Positions 39,232 to 47,728 of a DNA stretch of 64,000 nucleotides are shown one piece after another. A program made the translations under genes and the position numbers. Position 1 is the stretch's first letter, and each line of letters begins with the position of its first letter. The notes under the pieces are model-generated. The model made no database searches, was not told the origin of the DNA, and was given only the letters and a program-made list of their open reading frames with translations. Source of the DNA: Tahibacter soli (GTDB taxonomy: Bacteria > Pseudomonadota > Gammaproteobacteria > Xanthomonadales > Rhodanobacteraceae); assembly GCF_025717065.2 (NCBI RefSeq), contig NZ_JAOVZO020000003.1, positions 806,001 through 870,000 of the forward strand, given 5' to 3'.

Positions 39232-41280
39232 TTACGCCACTACCAGGTCGGCACGATCCCAACCCGCCTTCGGGGCGAAGCGCGCACCGTAGCGCGCCGC
39301 GAGCGCTTCGAGCTGCGCGCGCACCTTGTCGGCGCCCTCGCTGCGGATGTGCTGGATCGGGCCGCCGCGGAACGGCGCGAAGCCGGTGCCGAAGATCACG
39401 CCGGCGTCGAGCAGCTCGGCGTTTTCCACGACGCCTTCGGCGAGGCACGCGACCGATTCGTTGAGCATCGGCAGGATCATGCGATCGGTGATGTCGTCGG
39501 GCGCCTTGTAGTTCGGATCGACCTCGGGCTTTACCGGTTTGCCGTCCTGCCAGACGTAGAAACCCTGGCCGTCCTTCTTGCCGCGCTTGCCCGATTCGAG
39601 CAGCGGCGCGAGCCCCGGCGGCACGTCCAGGCCGAGGAATTCGGCCAGGATCTTGCCGACCGACGCGGCCACGTCGAGCCCGACGGTGTCGGCCAGTTCG
39701 ATCGGCCCCATCGGCATGCCGAACTTCTTCGCCGCCTTGTCGAGCACCGGACCCGGCACGCCCTCGCTGTACAGCGTGATCGCTTCGAGCAGGTACGGCA
39801 TCAGGATGCGATTGACGAGGAAGCCCGGCGAACTCTTCACCGGCACCGGCAGCTTGTCGATCGCCTTGCAGAACGCGAGCGCGCGCTTCACCGCGTCGGG
39901 GTCGACCGCCTCGTGCGTCACGACTTCGACCAGCGGCATCATCGCGACCGGATTGAAGAAGTGCAGGCCGAGAAACTGTCCCGGCCGCGCGACCGCCGTG
40001 CGCAGCGCGTCGAGCGGGATGCTCGAGGTGTTCGTCGCGAGCAGTTCGCCTTCGTGCAACTGCGCTTCGACCTTGCGATACAGCTCGTGCTTGGCCTCGA
40101 GATTCTCGTAGATCGCCTCGATCACGAGATCGGCCTTGGCCACGCCCGTGCCTTCGACATCGGCGCGCAGGCGATCGAGCGCCGGGTTGATGCGTTCGGG
40201 CGTTTTCAGACGTTTGGCGTACAGCTCGCGCGCGCGGTCGAGCGCGGGCTGCACGTACTTCATTTCGCGGTCCTGCAGCGTCACGTCGAAGCCGCGCAGC
40301 GCGCACCACGCGGCGATGTCGCCGCCCATGACGCCGGCGCCGACGACGTGCACGTGCTCGATGCCGTGCTCGACGCCGCCGCCGAGACCCTTCAGCTGTT
40401 CCTGCAGGAAGAACACGCGAATGAGGTTGCGTGCGGTCGGCCCCTGCGCGAGCTTGGCGACCGCGCGCGCTTCGTTCTTCAGGCGCGTGCCGATCGGTCC
40501 GCCGCGGCGCCAGGTTTCGATCAGCGCGAACGGGGCCGGGTAGTGCGACGGGCTGGCCTTCGCCGCGGTCTGCTTGCTGACGATCGGCGCCAGAATCTGA
40601 CGCACCGGCCAGATATTCGTCGCCCAGGCCGTCGCGCGCTGCAGCAGGGGGCGCTGCGGCGGGTGCAGGATCAGTTCCTTGGCCTTCTCGACGAGGAGTT
40701 CGGGCGACGCCAGCGCGTCGACGAGCCCGATCGCCCGCGCGTTTTCGGCCGAGGCCGTGCGGCCCGACAGCATGAATTCGAGCGCCTTGGGCGCGCCGAT
40801 GAGATACGGCAGGCGGGCGCTGCCGCCCCAGCCCGGGAAAATGCCGAGTTTCACCTCGGGCAGGCCGATGCGCGTCGACGGATCGCGGCTCGCGACGCGG
40901 TAGCGGCAGGCGAGCGACAGCTCGGTGCCGCCGCCCATGCAGTGGCCGTGGATGGCGGCGACGGTGCGGCAGGGCAGCCGCGCCAGGCGCTCGAACACGC
41001 GCTGGCCGTTCTCGATCGCATCGAGCACGCTGCCGGACTTCTCGTACTGCTCGAATTCGCGGATGTCGGCCCCGGCGATGAATCCGGCGGCCTTGGCCGA
41101 GCGGATCACCACGCCCTTCGGCGGTTCGATGGCCAGGCGCTCGATGATTTCGGCGAGCTCGTCGAGGACGGCGCGCGCCAGCGTATTGACCGACGAGCCG
41201 GCGCGGTCGAAGCTCAGGACGACGATGCCGTCAGTGCCGCGTTCGGTCTTCCAATGGGAAAAACGGAGTCCTTCGAACAT
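39232..41280 (-). CDS. FadB/FadJ-type enoyl-CoA hydratase / 3-hydroxyacyl-CoA dehydrogenase
   Basis: This is a 682-residue bifunctional beta-oxidation enzyme. The N-terminal crotonase domain (about 1-200) has FIAGADIREF and the oxyanion-hole block IHGHCMGGGTELSLACRYR, then LPEVKLGIFPGWGG. The dehydrogenase part has the NAD motif VVGAGVMGGDIAAW, NTSSIPLDAL, the catalytic-His region LHFFNPVAMMPLVEVV and SPGFLVNRI. It hydrates 2-enoyl-CoA and oxidises the 3-hydroxyacyl-CoA product. The length and order fit the FadJ/FadB alpha subunit, but no thiolase beta-subunit gene is adjacent. It is divergent from the gene at 41398. Confidence 0.93.
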   Translation of the reverse strand: MFEGLRFSHWKTERGTDGIVVLSFDRAGSSVNTLARAVLDELAEIIERLAIEPPKGVVIRSAKAAGFIAGADIREFEQYEKSGSVLDAIENGQRVFERLARLPCRTVAAIHGHCMGGGTELSLACRYRVASRDPSTRIGLPEVKLGIFPGWGGSARLPYLIGAPKALEFMLSGRTASAENARAIGLVDALASPELLVEKAKELILHPPQRPLLQRATAWATNIWPVRQILAPIVSKQTAAKASPSHYPAPFALIETWRRGGPIGTRLKNEARAVAKLAQGPTARNLIRVFFLQEQLKGLGGGVEHGIEHVHVVGAGVMGGDIAAWCALRGFDVTLQDREMKYVQPALDRARELYAKRLKTPERINPALDRLRADVEGTGVAKADLVIEAIYENLEAKHELYRKVEAQLHEGELLATNTSSIPLDALRTAVARPGQFLGLHFFNPVAMMPLVEVVTHEAVDPDAVKRALAFCKAIDKLPVPVKSSPGFLVNRILMPYLLEAITLYSEGVPGPVLDKAAKKFGMPMGPIELADTVGLDVAASVGKILAEFLGLDVPPGLAPLLESGKRGKKDGQGFYVWQDGKPVKPEVDPNYKAPDDITDRMILPMLNESVACLAEGVVENAELLDAGVIFGTGFAPFRGGPIQHIRSEGADKVRAQLEALAARYGARFAPKAGWDRADLVVA

Positions 41281-41311
41281 GGCGCGAAGATTGCCTGCAA
41301 GGTGGGCGGGC

Positions 41312-41317
41312 TATAAT
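41312..41317 (+). promoter_or_regulatory. -10 element upstream of the 41398 gene
   Basis: A perfect TATAAT gives a start near 41324. This rules against a GTG start at 41320 for the following frame and supports the later GTG at 41398. Confidence 0.5.
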
Positions 41318-41397
41318 CCGTGCTGGTCGCGCCTCTGGTCAATCCATCAGCGTGCGGCTATGTTCGTCGCTTCAGACCGAGGTTCAAAAAATCGCTC

Positions 41398-41886
41398 GTG
41401 GCCGTTGAATCCAGCGACATTTCTGTCAGCAATCGACTCTTCGACCGCGTTCTGGCGTCGAAACAGAACCTCGTCGTCGTCGAAACGTCCGACGTCGGCG
41501 ACGTCGTCACGCAGTTTCGTCAGTTCGCGCTGCGCAGCGGCCAGTCGATCTACCAGTGGCAGGACGACGTCGGCATCAGCTCGCTGCGCGAGTCGGAGGT
41601 CCGCGTGCCGGGCTCCAAGCGCATGGCCGATGCGCTGCGCTACATCCTGCAAAGCATGCATTTCGGCATTTATCTGTTCACCGACTACGTCGGCCATCTG
41701 CGCCCGCCGAACACCGGCCTGCTGCGCCAGATCGGCCGTTCGCGCGGCGGCAACGAGCGCAAGGTCGTGTTCATCGGCGGCGCGATCGTGCTGCCCGAGA
41801 GCCTCGACGAAGTGTCCGAGCACCTGACCCACGAGCGCGTCGCGCCGACCCGGCTGCGTCTGCGCGACGGGCGTTGGGTGACGTGA
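41398..41886 (+). CDS. Conserved protein of unknown function preceding a GGDEF/EAL gene
   Basis: This protein has about 162 residues. The frame is open from GTG 41320, but the TATAAT at 41312 places transcription after that codon. GTG at 41398 (M-A-V-E-S-S-D-I-S-V-S-N-R-L) is therefore preferred, though only a distant GAGG precedes it. The protein looks soluble and alpha/beta: NLVVVETSDVGDVVTQFRQF, SIYQWQDDVGI, RMADALRYILQSMHFGIYLF, RKVVFIGGAIVLPESLDE. The last part suggests a P-loop-lacking AAA-like or RecA-like fragment, but I do not recognise the family. Its stop overlaps the start of the cyclic-di-GMP gene (TGATG), so the two probably act together. Confidence 0.72.
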   Translation: MAVESSDISVSNRLFDRVLASKQNLVVVETSDVGDVVTQFRQFALRSGQSIYQWQDDVGISSLRESEVRVPGSKRMADALRYILQSMHFGIYLFTDYVGHLRPPNTGLLRQIGRSRGGNERKVVFIGGAIVLPESLDEVSEHLTHERVAPTRLRLRDGRWVT

Positions 41887-44486
41887 TGGCGCGCGACGAC
41901 AAGGGGCACGGCTCGGTCCTCATCGTTGCGACGAATCGCGACGACCGGCGCGTGCTGTTCGATACGCTCGACGGCCAGAACTTCGACGCGATCTACACCG
42001 CGAAGGATCTGCAGCAGGCGCTCGCGTTCCTGAACCAGGATCCGGACATCGACGTCGTGCTGATCGAGTTTCTCGGCGCGGCGAAGGAAGCGGTCGCGTT
42101 CTGCATGCAATTGAAGGGCGATGCGCGGCTGGCGCGCGTGCCGGTCATCGGCCTCCTGCCGGCGCTGCCCGCGGAACGGCAATGGGACTGGGCGCGCACG
42201 CCGCCGGGCGTCGTCGACTGGCTGCGTTCGCCGGTCGACGGCGGCGAGGCGCTCGCGCGTATTCGCCAGGTGCTCGGCGGGCAGCGCGCCGGCGGCGACG
42301 CGGCGCCGCGCGCGGCGGGCGGCGACCGCTACCAGTTCGTGTTCGAAGGCAGCCTCGACGAACTGGTGATTTCCGATCCGAAGACCGGCCGCATCCTCGA
42401 AGTCAATCCGGTGTTCGAGCAGCGCTCGGGCATCCAGGCCGCGCAGGCGGTGGGTCAGCCGCTCGACGGGATCAGCCGCAGCCACACGCGCGAGCAGCGC
42501 GCCGAGATCATGGCGCGGCTGATGCGCGAGGGCAGCGTGCGCTACCGCTGCCAGAAGCCGCGCGCCGACGGCGGCAGCTATCCGGTCGAAGTGTTCTCGC
42601 GGCTCGCGGTACGCGCCGGCAAGCTGGTGCACTTCACGATCGTGCGCGAACAGGGCGAACTCGGGCGCCTGCAGCAGTCGCTGGGCCTGCTCGCCGAAGC
42701 GATCGAAGTCGGCGCCGGCGACGAGGGCGTCAAGCAGATCGTGCGCCTGCTCGTCGACTGGCTCGAGCTCGACTACGTCATGCTCGTCTCGGTGCGGCCG
42801 GACCAGCCCGTCGAAGTCCAGCCGATCACGCAGTACCAGCGCGTGGGCCTGCCGGCCGACGCGCCCGACCTGCTCAAGCAGCCGACCCTGCGCCAGGTGC
42901 TCGACGGCGTCGGCGTGATCCATCTTTCCGACGCGTGGAAGCGCATCGAAAAAGACACCTTCCTCAACTTCACCCGGTTCGAGGCGTTCGTGGCGCTGCC
43001 GCTGCGCGACGAGCGCCGGACCGTGCTCGGCGCGCTGCTGCTCGGCCGGCGCACGGCGCTGCCGGAGTCGTCGACGATCGTCGACACGCTGCGCGTCGCC
43101 GCGGGGCGGCTCGCGCTCGAACTCGAACTGCGCCGGTCGCGCGAGCAGGGCAAGGCCAAGGCGCTGCAGGACGCGCTCACCGGCCTGCCGAACCGCCTGC
43201 TGTTCAACGACCGCCTCGAAACGACGATCAGCGAAGCGCATCGCACCGGCGAAATGTTCGCCGTGCTGTTCGTCGACCTCGACCGCTTCAAGACGATCAA
43301 CGATTCGCTCGGCCACAGCGTCGGCGACCAGGTGCTCGACGCGGTTTCCAAGCGCCTGCGCGCGTCGGTGCGCGCGTCGGACACGGTCGCGCGCTACGCC
43401 GGCGACGAGTTCACGCTGATCCTGCGCCACATCGTGCAGCGCGACGACGTGATGCGCGTGGCCGAAAAGATCGTGCGCGTGATGGAAGTGCCGCTGACGC
43501 TCGAGGACGGCTCCGAACTGCACATCACCGCATCGCTCGGCATCAGCTTCTACCCCGACGACGCGACGACCGCCGAACGCCTGCTCAAGCACGCGGACGT
43601 GGCGATGTACAGCGCCAAGGGCATGGGCCGCAACAACTTCCAGACCTACGTCGCGGTGCCGGAAGAATCGCACCAGCAGCGCATCGCGCTGGAAACCAAG
43701 CTGCGCGTGGCCGAACGCAACAACGAACTGCGCGTGTACTACCAGCCGCAGGTCGATTCTCGCAGCGAGGACATCGTCGGGATGGAGGCGCTGATCCGCT
43801 GGGAGCACCCCGAACTCGGCATGATCAGCCCCGGCTTCTTCATTCCGATCGCCGAGGAAACCGGCCTCATCGTGTCGATCGGCGAGTGGGTGCTACGCAC
43901 CGCGTGCATCGAAACCAAGCGCTGGCAGACGCGCTTCGGTCTGCCGCTGCGCATCAGCGTCAACCTGTCGGCGCTGCAGCTGCGCCAGCCCAATCTCGTG
44001 GACATCGTGCGCAACGTGCTGACCGAGACGAATCTGGAGCCGAGCCTGCTCGACCTTGAAGTCACCGAAAGCATCAGCGTCAAGTCGATTCCGAACCTGC
44101 TCGAAACCCTGCAGTCGATCCGCGACCTCGGCTGCCGCATTTCGATCGACGATTTCGGCACCGGGCAGTCGTCGCTCGACTACATCCGGCGCTTTCCGGC
44201 CGACAAGATCAAGATCGACCAGGTGTTCGTGCGCAACATCGGCGTGGACCCCGACGACGAGGCGATCGTGCGCGCGACGATCAACATGGCGCACAGCCTG
44301 AAGCTCGGCGTCGTCGCCGAAGGCGTCGAGATCGAACAGCACTACACGTTCCTGCGCGACCACGGCTGCGAGGAACTGCAGGGCTATCTGTTCTGCCGGC
44401 CGCTTGCGCCGGTCAGTTTCGAAAACATGCTGGCGGAGCGCGAACGCCTGTTCCGCGGCATGACGATGGAAACCGCCGCCGGCTGA
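41886..44486 (+). CDS. REC-like/PAS/GAF/GGDEF/EAL cyclic-di-GMP signalling protein
   Basis: This is an 866-residue protein. Order: receiver-like domain (about 8-130) with Glu61 in DVVLIEFLG where the phospho-acceptor Asp should be; PAS (about 145-260, ISDPKTGRILEVNPVF); GAF (about 275-410); GGDEF with RYAGDEFTLIL, an AGDEF variant usually compatible with activity, preceded by the inhibitory RxxD site (RASD, five residues before); EAL with GMEALIRWEHP, LDLEVTES, DDFGTGQSSLDYI and DKIKIDQVFV, all catalytic positions apparently present. It may make, degrade or sense cyclic-di-GMP. Translation is coupled to the preceding gene. Alternative starts inside the preceding frame are not used. Confidence 0.92.
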   Translation: MARDDKGHGSVLIVATNRDDRRVLFDTLDGQNFDAIYTAKDLQQALAFLNQDPDIDVVLIEFLGAAKEAVAFCMQLKGDARLARVPVIGLLPALPAERQWDWARTPPGVVDWLRSPVDGGEALARIRQVLGGQRAGGDAAPRAAGGDRYQFVFEGSLDELVISDPKTGRILEVNPVFEQRSGIQAAQAVGQPLDGISRSHTREQRAEIMARLMREGSVRYRCQKPRADGGSYPVEVFSRLAVRAGKLVHFTIVREQGELGRLQQSLGLLAEAIEVGAGDEGVKQIVRLLVDWLELDYVMLVSVRPDQPVEVQPITQYQRVGLPADAPDLLKQPTLRQVLDGVGVIHLSDAWKRIEKDTFLNFTRFEAFVALPLRDERRTVLGALLLGRRTALPESSTIVDTLRVAAGRLALELELRRSREQGKAKALQDALTGLPNRLLFNDRLETTISEAHRTGEMFAVLFVDLDRFKTINDSLGHSVGDQVLDAVSKRLRASVRASDTVARYAGDEFTLILRHIVQRDDVMRVAEKIVRVMEVPLTLEDGSELHITASLGISFYPDDATTAERLLKHADVAMYSAKGMGRNNFQTYVAVPEESHQQRIALETKLRVAERNNELRVYYQPQVDSRSEDIVGMEALIRWEHPELGMISPGFFIPIAEETGLIVSIGEWVLRTACIETKRWQTRFGLPLRISVNLSALQLRQPNLVDIVRNVLTETNLEPSLLDLEVTESISVKSIPNLLETLQSIRDLGCRISIDDFGTGQSSLDYIRRFPADKIKIDQVFVRNIGVDPDDEAIVRATINMAHSLKLGVVAEGVEIEQHYTFLRDHGCEELQGYLFCRPLAPVSFENMLAERERLFRGMTMETAAG

Positions 44487-44507
44487 GTCCGGCACGGTAC
44501 GCCCGAC

Positions 44508-44536
44508 GGAACTTCTCGGCGGGCGCCGGGTCTTGA
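44508..44536 (+). promoter_or_regulatory. RpoE-type promoter upstream of rpoE
   Basis: GGAACTT, a 16-base spacer and TCTTGA match the sigma-E pattern (GGAACTT-N16-TCnnA). It would start transcription near 44541, about 160 bases before rpoE, and implies positive autoregulation. Confidence 0.6.
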
Positions 44537-44703
44537 TGCGGACGCAGCCGCAACAGCAGCCGAGGCGGGGTAGCATGCAAGCGATAATCGAATTGGGAAC
44601 CGGCCTCGCGGCCTGGACAAGAGAGGCAGCGCCGGAGCGACGCACCGGGCAGGCCGCGGCTCCGAAGGAAGTGCCGCGGGCCACAGCAGGGAGTACTGCC
44701 CGG

Positions 44704-45300
44704 ATGGGCGAACCAGAAACCGACCACATGCTGGTCGAGCGCGTGCAGAAGGGCGACAAGCGCGCCTTCGACCTGCTCGTGCGCCGCTACCAGCACAAGG
44801 TCGTCAGCGTCATCTCGCGCTACATCTCCGACTGGTCCGAATGCCAGGACGTCGCACAGGAAGCGTTCATCCGCGCGTACCGCGCGATCGGCGCGTTCCG
44901 CGGCGACAGTGCGTTCTATACGTGGGTCTACCGCATCGCGATCAATACCGCGAAGAACCATCTCGTTTCCCAGGGCCGCCGCCCGCCGACCGACGACGTC
45001 TCCATCGATGACGCGGTGCAGCTCGACGCCGGCATCCGCCTGAAAGACAGTGCGACGCCGGAACGCGAACTGCTGCGCGAAGAAATTGAACGAACCGTAT
45101 TCGCCACGGTCGAACAGCTGCCGGAAGAACTCCGTAAGGCAATCACCCTGCGCGAAGTCGACGGGTTGTCGTACGAGGAAATCGCCGAACAGATGCAATG
45201 CCCGATCGGAACGGTGCGTTCGCGCATCTTCCGGGCGCGCGAAGCGATCGATACCCAACTGCGTCCGTTGTTGACGGAGAACGAGGTTTCCAGGTCATGA
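44704..45300 (+). CDS. rpoE: RNA polymerase sigma-E factor
   Basis: This 198-residue canonical ECF sigma factor governs the envelope-stress response. Region 2.2 keeps the acidic character (SECQDVAQEAFIRAYRAI), in contrast to the three kinase-linked factors here. Region 4 has the helix-turn-helix SYEEIAEQMQCPIGTVRSRIFRAREA. The ATG at 44704 is the family start; GGGAG lies about 11 bases upstream. The stop overlaps the rseA start (ATGA), so sigma and anti-sigma are produced together. The order rpoE-rseA-degP matches xanthomonads; no rseB is present. Confidence 0.95.
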   Translation: MGEPETDHMLVERVQKGDKRAFDLLVRRYQHKVVSVISRYISDWSECQDVAQEAFIRAYRAIGAFRGDSAFYTWVYRIAINTAKNHLVSQGRRPPTDDVSIDDAVQLDAGIRLKDSATPERELLREEIERTVFATVEQLPEELRKAITLREVDGLSYEEIAEQMQCPIGTVRSRIFRAREAIDTQLRPLLTENEVSRS

Positions 45301-45929
45301 ACACCGAGATGAAAGAACAGCTTTCCGCGCTGATGGACGGGCAGGCCGATCGCGACGCGATGCGTTTCGTCCTGCGCGCGACCGACGCCGACCCGGCCTT
45401 GCGCGACGCGTGGTCGCGCTATCACGTCGCCCGCGACGTGCTGCGCCGCCAGCCGGTCATGCTCGCCGGCGAAGGCTTCGGCGCCGCGCTGATGGCGCGC
45501 CTGGACGCCGAAGACGCCGCGGTCGCCGAACGCCGAGGCGGTTCGATCGGACGCTGGGTGCGCTATGCCTCCGGCGGCGCGGTCGCCGCGGCGGTCGCCG
45601 TCGTCGCGCTGCTCGCGTCGGCGCCGAATACGCGCCAGCAGCCGCAGTCCGAAGCGCTCGTCGCGCGCACCGCGCCGACCGCGAGCGAACCGGCGCGGGC
45701 GAGCGACATGGCGCGTGCGGTGAACTTCACGAACGATCCGATCCTGGTGCAGTCGCCGCTCGTGCGGCCGGTTTCGGCGACGCTCTCGCCGTCCGGCTAC
45801 GGCTACGATCCGCGCTTGCCGCAGTCGCCGTGGCGTCACGAAGGCTTCGGCGCGCAGCGGCAGGGTCCCGCACCGTACGTGCTGATGATCGTCCCGCCCG
45901 GCGCCGCCGAAGCGCAGCGTCCGCACTGA
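45297..45929 (+). CDS. rseA: Anti-sigma-E factor RseA
   Basis: This is a 210-residue inner-membrane anti-sigma factor. The N-terminal cytoplasmic domain (MKEQLSALMDGQADRDAMRFVLR, WSRYHVARDVLRRQ) binds RpoE. One membrane segment lies at about 90-109 (YASGGAVAAAVAVVALLASA), followed by a periplasmic domain with Pro-rich end PYVLMIVPPGAAEAQRPH. In the known pathway, proteolysis of RseA by DegS- and RseP-type proteases releases the sigma factor. Start and coupling to rpoE are fixed by the ATGA overlap. A strong terminator follows 15 bases after the stop. Confidence 0.9.
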   Translation: MNTEMKEQLSALMDGQADRDAMRFVLRATDADPALRDAWSRYHVARDVLRRQPVMLAGEGFGAALMARLDAEDAAVAERRGGSIGRWVRYASGGAVAAAVAVVALLASAPNTRQQPQSEALVARTAPTASEPARASDMARAVNFTNDPILVQSPLVRPVSATLSPSGYGYDPRLPQSPWRHEGFGAQRQGPAPYVLMIVPPGAAEAQRPH

Positions 45930-45944
45930 ACGAAAAGTTTCCGC

Positions 45945-45975
45945 AAAAGCGCGCCGCCTCCGCGGCGCGCTTTTT
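45945..45975 (+). terminator. Rho-independent terminator after rpoE-rseA
   Basis: AAAAGCGCGCCGC pairs with GCGGCGCGCTTTT around a CTCC loop and runs into TTTTT. It separates rpoE-rseA from degP, which has its own promoter. Confidence 0.9.
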
Positions 45976-46035
45976 CGTTGCAGAATACGTTTCTATACAA
46001 CGCTTGCCCGAAGCTGAACAACCTGAACGAGCGCC

Positions 46036-46064
46036 GGAACTTCGGTCCGGCGGCAGTCTCCAAG
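46036..46064 (+). promoter_or_regulatory. RpoE-type promoter upstream of degP
   Basis: GGAACTT, a 16-base spacer and TCCAAG repeat the geometry of the element upstream of rpoE. The start would be near 46069, about 58 bases before the degP ATG. Confidence 0.55.
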
Positions 46065-46126
46065 CCGCATCCGCCCGCGCGGAGAACAGCTTGGCGCGCT
46101 GCGCCCAACCCAACAAAGGTAGACCC

Positions 46127-47578
46127 ATGAGCAAGATCAAGGCATTCGCGATCTCGGCCGCCTTGGCCGTCGTATGCGTGGTGCAGGCGGTGCCTGCGGC
46201 TGAGTTGCCCGACTTCACTGCCCTGGTGGAAAAGAACGGGCCGGCCGTCGTCAACGTGCAGGCCAGCGTCAACGCGAAGGGCGACGAAGCCGCCGACCAG
46301 ACCGGCGGTGAAGGCCCCTCCGACGAGGAAATGCCGGAAATCTTCCGCCGCTTCTTCGGCGTTCCGGGCATGCCCGGCGGCCCTGGTGGCCCCGGCCCGC
46401 GCGGCCCCCGCGGCGGCGGCACCTCGCTCGGCTCGGGCTTCATCATTTCGGCCGACGGCTACATCCTGACGAACAATCACGTCGTCGACGGCGCCGATAC
46501 CGTGACCGTGCGCCTGTCCGACCGCCGCGAGCTCGACGCGAAAGTCGTCGGCTCCGACGCGCAGTACGACATCGCGCTGCTCAAGGTCACCGCTGACAGC
46601 CTCCCGGTCGTCACGATCGGCGACTCCAAGAAGCTCAAGGCCGGCCAGTGGGTGCTCGCGATCGGCTCGCCGTTCGGCTTCGACCACTCGGTGACCTCGG
46701 GCATCGTCAGCGCCGTCAGCCGCGCCTTCGGCGGTCGCGACCAGCAGTACGTGCCGTTCATCCAGACCGACGTCGCGATCAACCGCGGCAATTCGGGCGG
46801 CCCGCTGTTCAACCTCGACGGCGAAGTCGTCGGCATCAACTCGCAGATCTTCTCCAATACCGGCGGGTTCATGGGCGTGTCGTTCGCGATTCCGATCGAT
46901 ACCGCGATGAGCGCCGTCAAGCAGATCAAGGACAAGGGCTTCGTCTCGCGCGGCATGATCGGCGTGCAGATCCAGGACGTGAACCGCGACCTCGCGCAGA
47001 GCCTGGGCCTCGCGCGCACCGGCGGCGCGCTCGTCAATTCGATGACCGAAGGCAGCGCGGCCGAGAAGGCCGGCATCAAGGTCGGCGATGTGATCACCGC
47101 GTTCGCGGGCATGGACATCGTGCGCTCGTCCGACCTGCCGCCGATGGTCGGCGCCACGGCGCCGGGCACCAAGGCCGACGTCAGCGTGTTCCGCGACGGC
47201 AAGACGATCACGATTCCGGTGACGGTCGGCGAACTGCCGCGCGACGCGACCGCGTCGGCGAATCCGGCCGCGCCGGCCGCCGCGGCGGCCAATCCGCTCG
47301 GCATCGTCGTCGAGGAACCGACCGCCGAGCAGCGCAAGCAGCTCGAAATCAAGGACGAGGGCGTCATCATCAAGCGCATCACCGGCGTGCCGGCGCGCCG
47401 CGCCGGCCTGCAGCCGGACGACGTCGTGCTGATGGTCGGCCGCACCAAGGTCAAGACGCCGGCCGAGTTCAATACGGCGGTCAAGGGCGTGCAGCCGGGC
47501 GACTCGGTCATGCTGCTCGTGCGCCGCGCCGGCACCAGCCTGTTCCTCGCGGTCAACGTGCCGAAGAAAACGGGCTGA
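46127..47578 (+). CDS. degP: Periplasmic Do/DegP (MucD)-type serine protease
   Basis: This is a 483-residue exported HtrA protease. The signal peptide is MSKIKAFAISAALAVVCVVQAVPAA. The catalytic triad is His118 in TNNHVVDGA, Asp148 in QYDIALLKV and Ser223 in NRGNSGGP. Two PDZ domains follow (about 275-370 and 385-480). A Gly/Pro-rich linker (GMPGGPGGPGPRGPRGGG) lies before the protease domain. It degrades or refolds misfolded envelope proteins and is a classic sigma-E target, fitting the RpoE-type promoter and the terminator that isolates it from rseA. The ATG follows AAAGGT by 8 bases. It could equally be named mucD. Confidence 0.94.
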   Translation: MSKIKAFAISAALAVVCVVQAVPAAELPDFTALVEKNGPAVVNVQASVNAKGDEAADQTGGEGPSDEEMPEIFRRFFGVPGMPGGPGGPGPRGPRGGGTSLGSGFIISADGYILTNNHVVDGADTVTVRLSDRRELDAKVVGSDAQYDIALLKVTADSLPVVTIGDSKKLKAGQWVLAIGSPFGFDHSVTSGIVSAVSRAFGGRDQQYVPFIQTDVAINRGNSGGPLFNLDGEVVGINSQIFSNTGGFMGVSFAIPIDTAMSAVKQIKDKGFVSRGMIGVQIQDVNRDLAQSLGLARTGGALVNSMTEGSAAEKAGIKVGDVITAFAGMDIVRSSDLPPMVGATAPGTKADVSVFRDGKTITIPVTVGELPRDATASANPAAPAAAAANPLGIVVEEPTAEQRKQLEIKDEGVIIKRITGVPARRAGLQPDDVVLMVGRTKVKTPAEFNTAVKGVQPGDSVMLLVRRAGTSLFLAVNVPKKTG

Positions 47579-47601
47579 TCGGCCCCGAAAACGCCAAACG
47601 G

Positions 47602-47632
47602 GCCGCGGAACCGGGGGTTCCGCGGCTTTTTT
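47602..47632 (+). terminator. Rho-independent terminator after degP
   Basis: GCCGCGGAACC pairs with GGTTCCGCGGC (11 bp) around GGG, followed by TTTTTT. Confidence 0.9.
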
Positions 47633-47665
47633 GTTTGCAGCCAATGATCTACGGCCAAGCTGTGC

Positions 47666-47671
47666 GATAAT
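47666..47671 (+). promoter_or_regulatory. Candidate -10 element upstream of lepA
   Basis: GATAAT lies 57 bases before the lepA ATG. The -35 is poor (TTGCAG lies too far upstream). Confidence 0.35.
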
Positions 47672-47728
47672 GCCGCCCTTTGCCAGGACCTCGCCGGGGA
47701 GCGAGTCCGGCCCCTGCTTTGGCGCACG

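Noticed and set aside
39349-41316. A 655-codon plus-strand frame opposite the beta-oxidation enzyme
   Set aside because: The minus-strand frame has full crotonase and dehydrogenase motifs; the plus-strand frame is low-complexity RRDAEH-type sequence typical of an antisense shadow in high-GC DNA.
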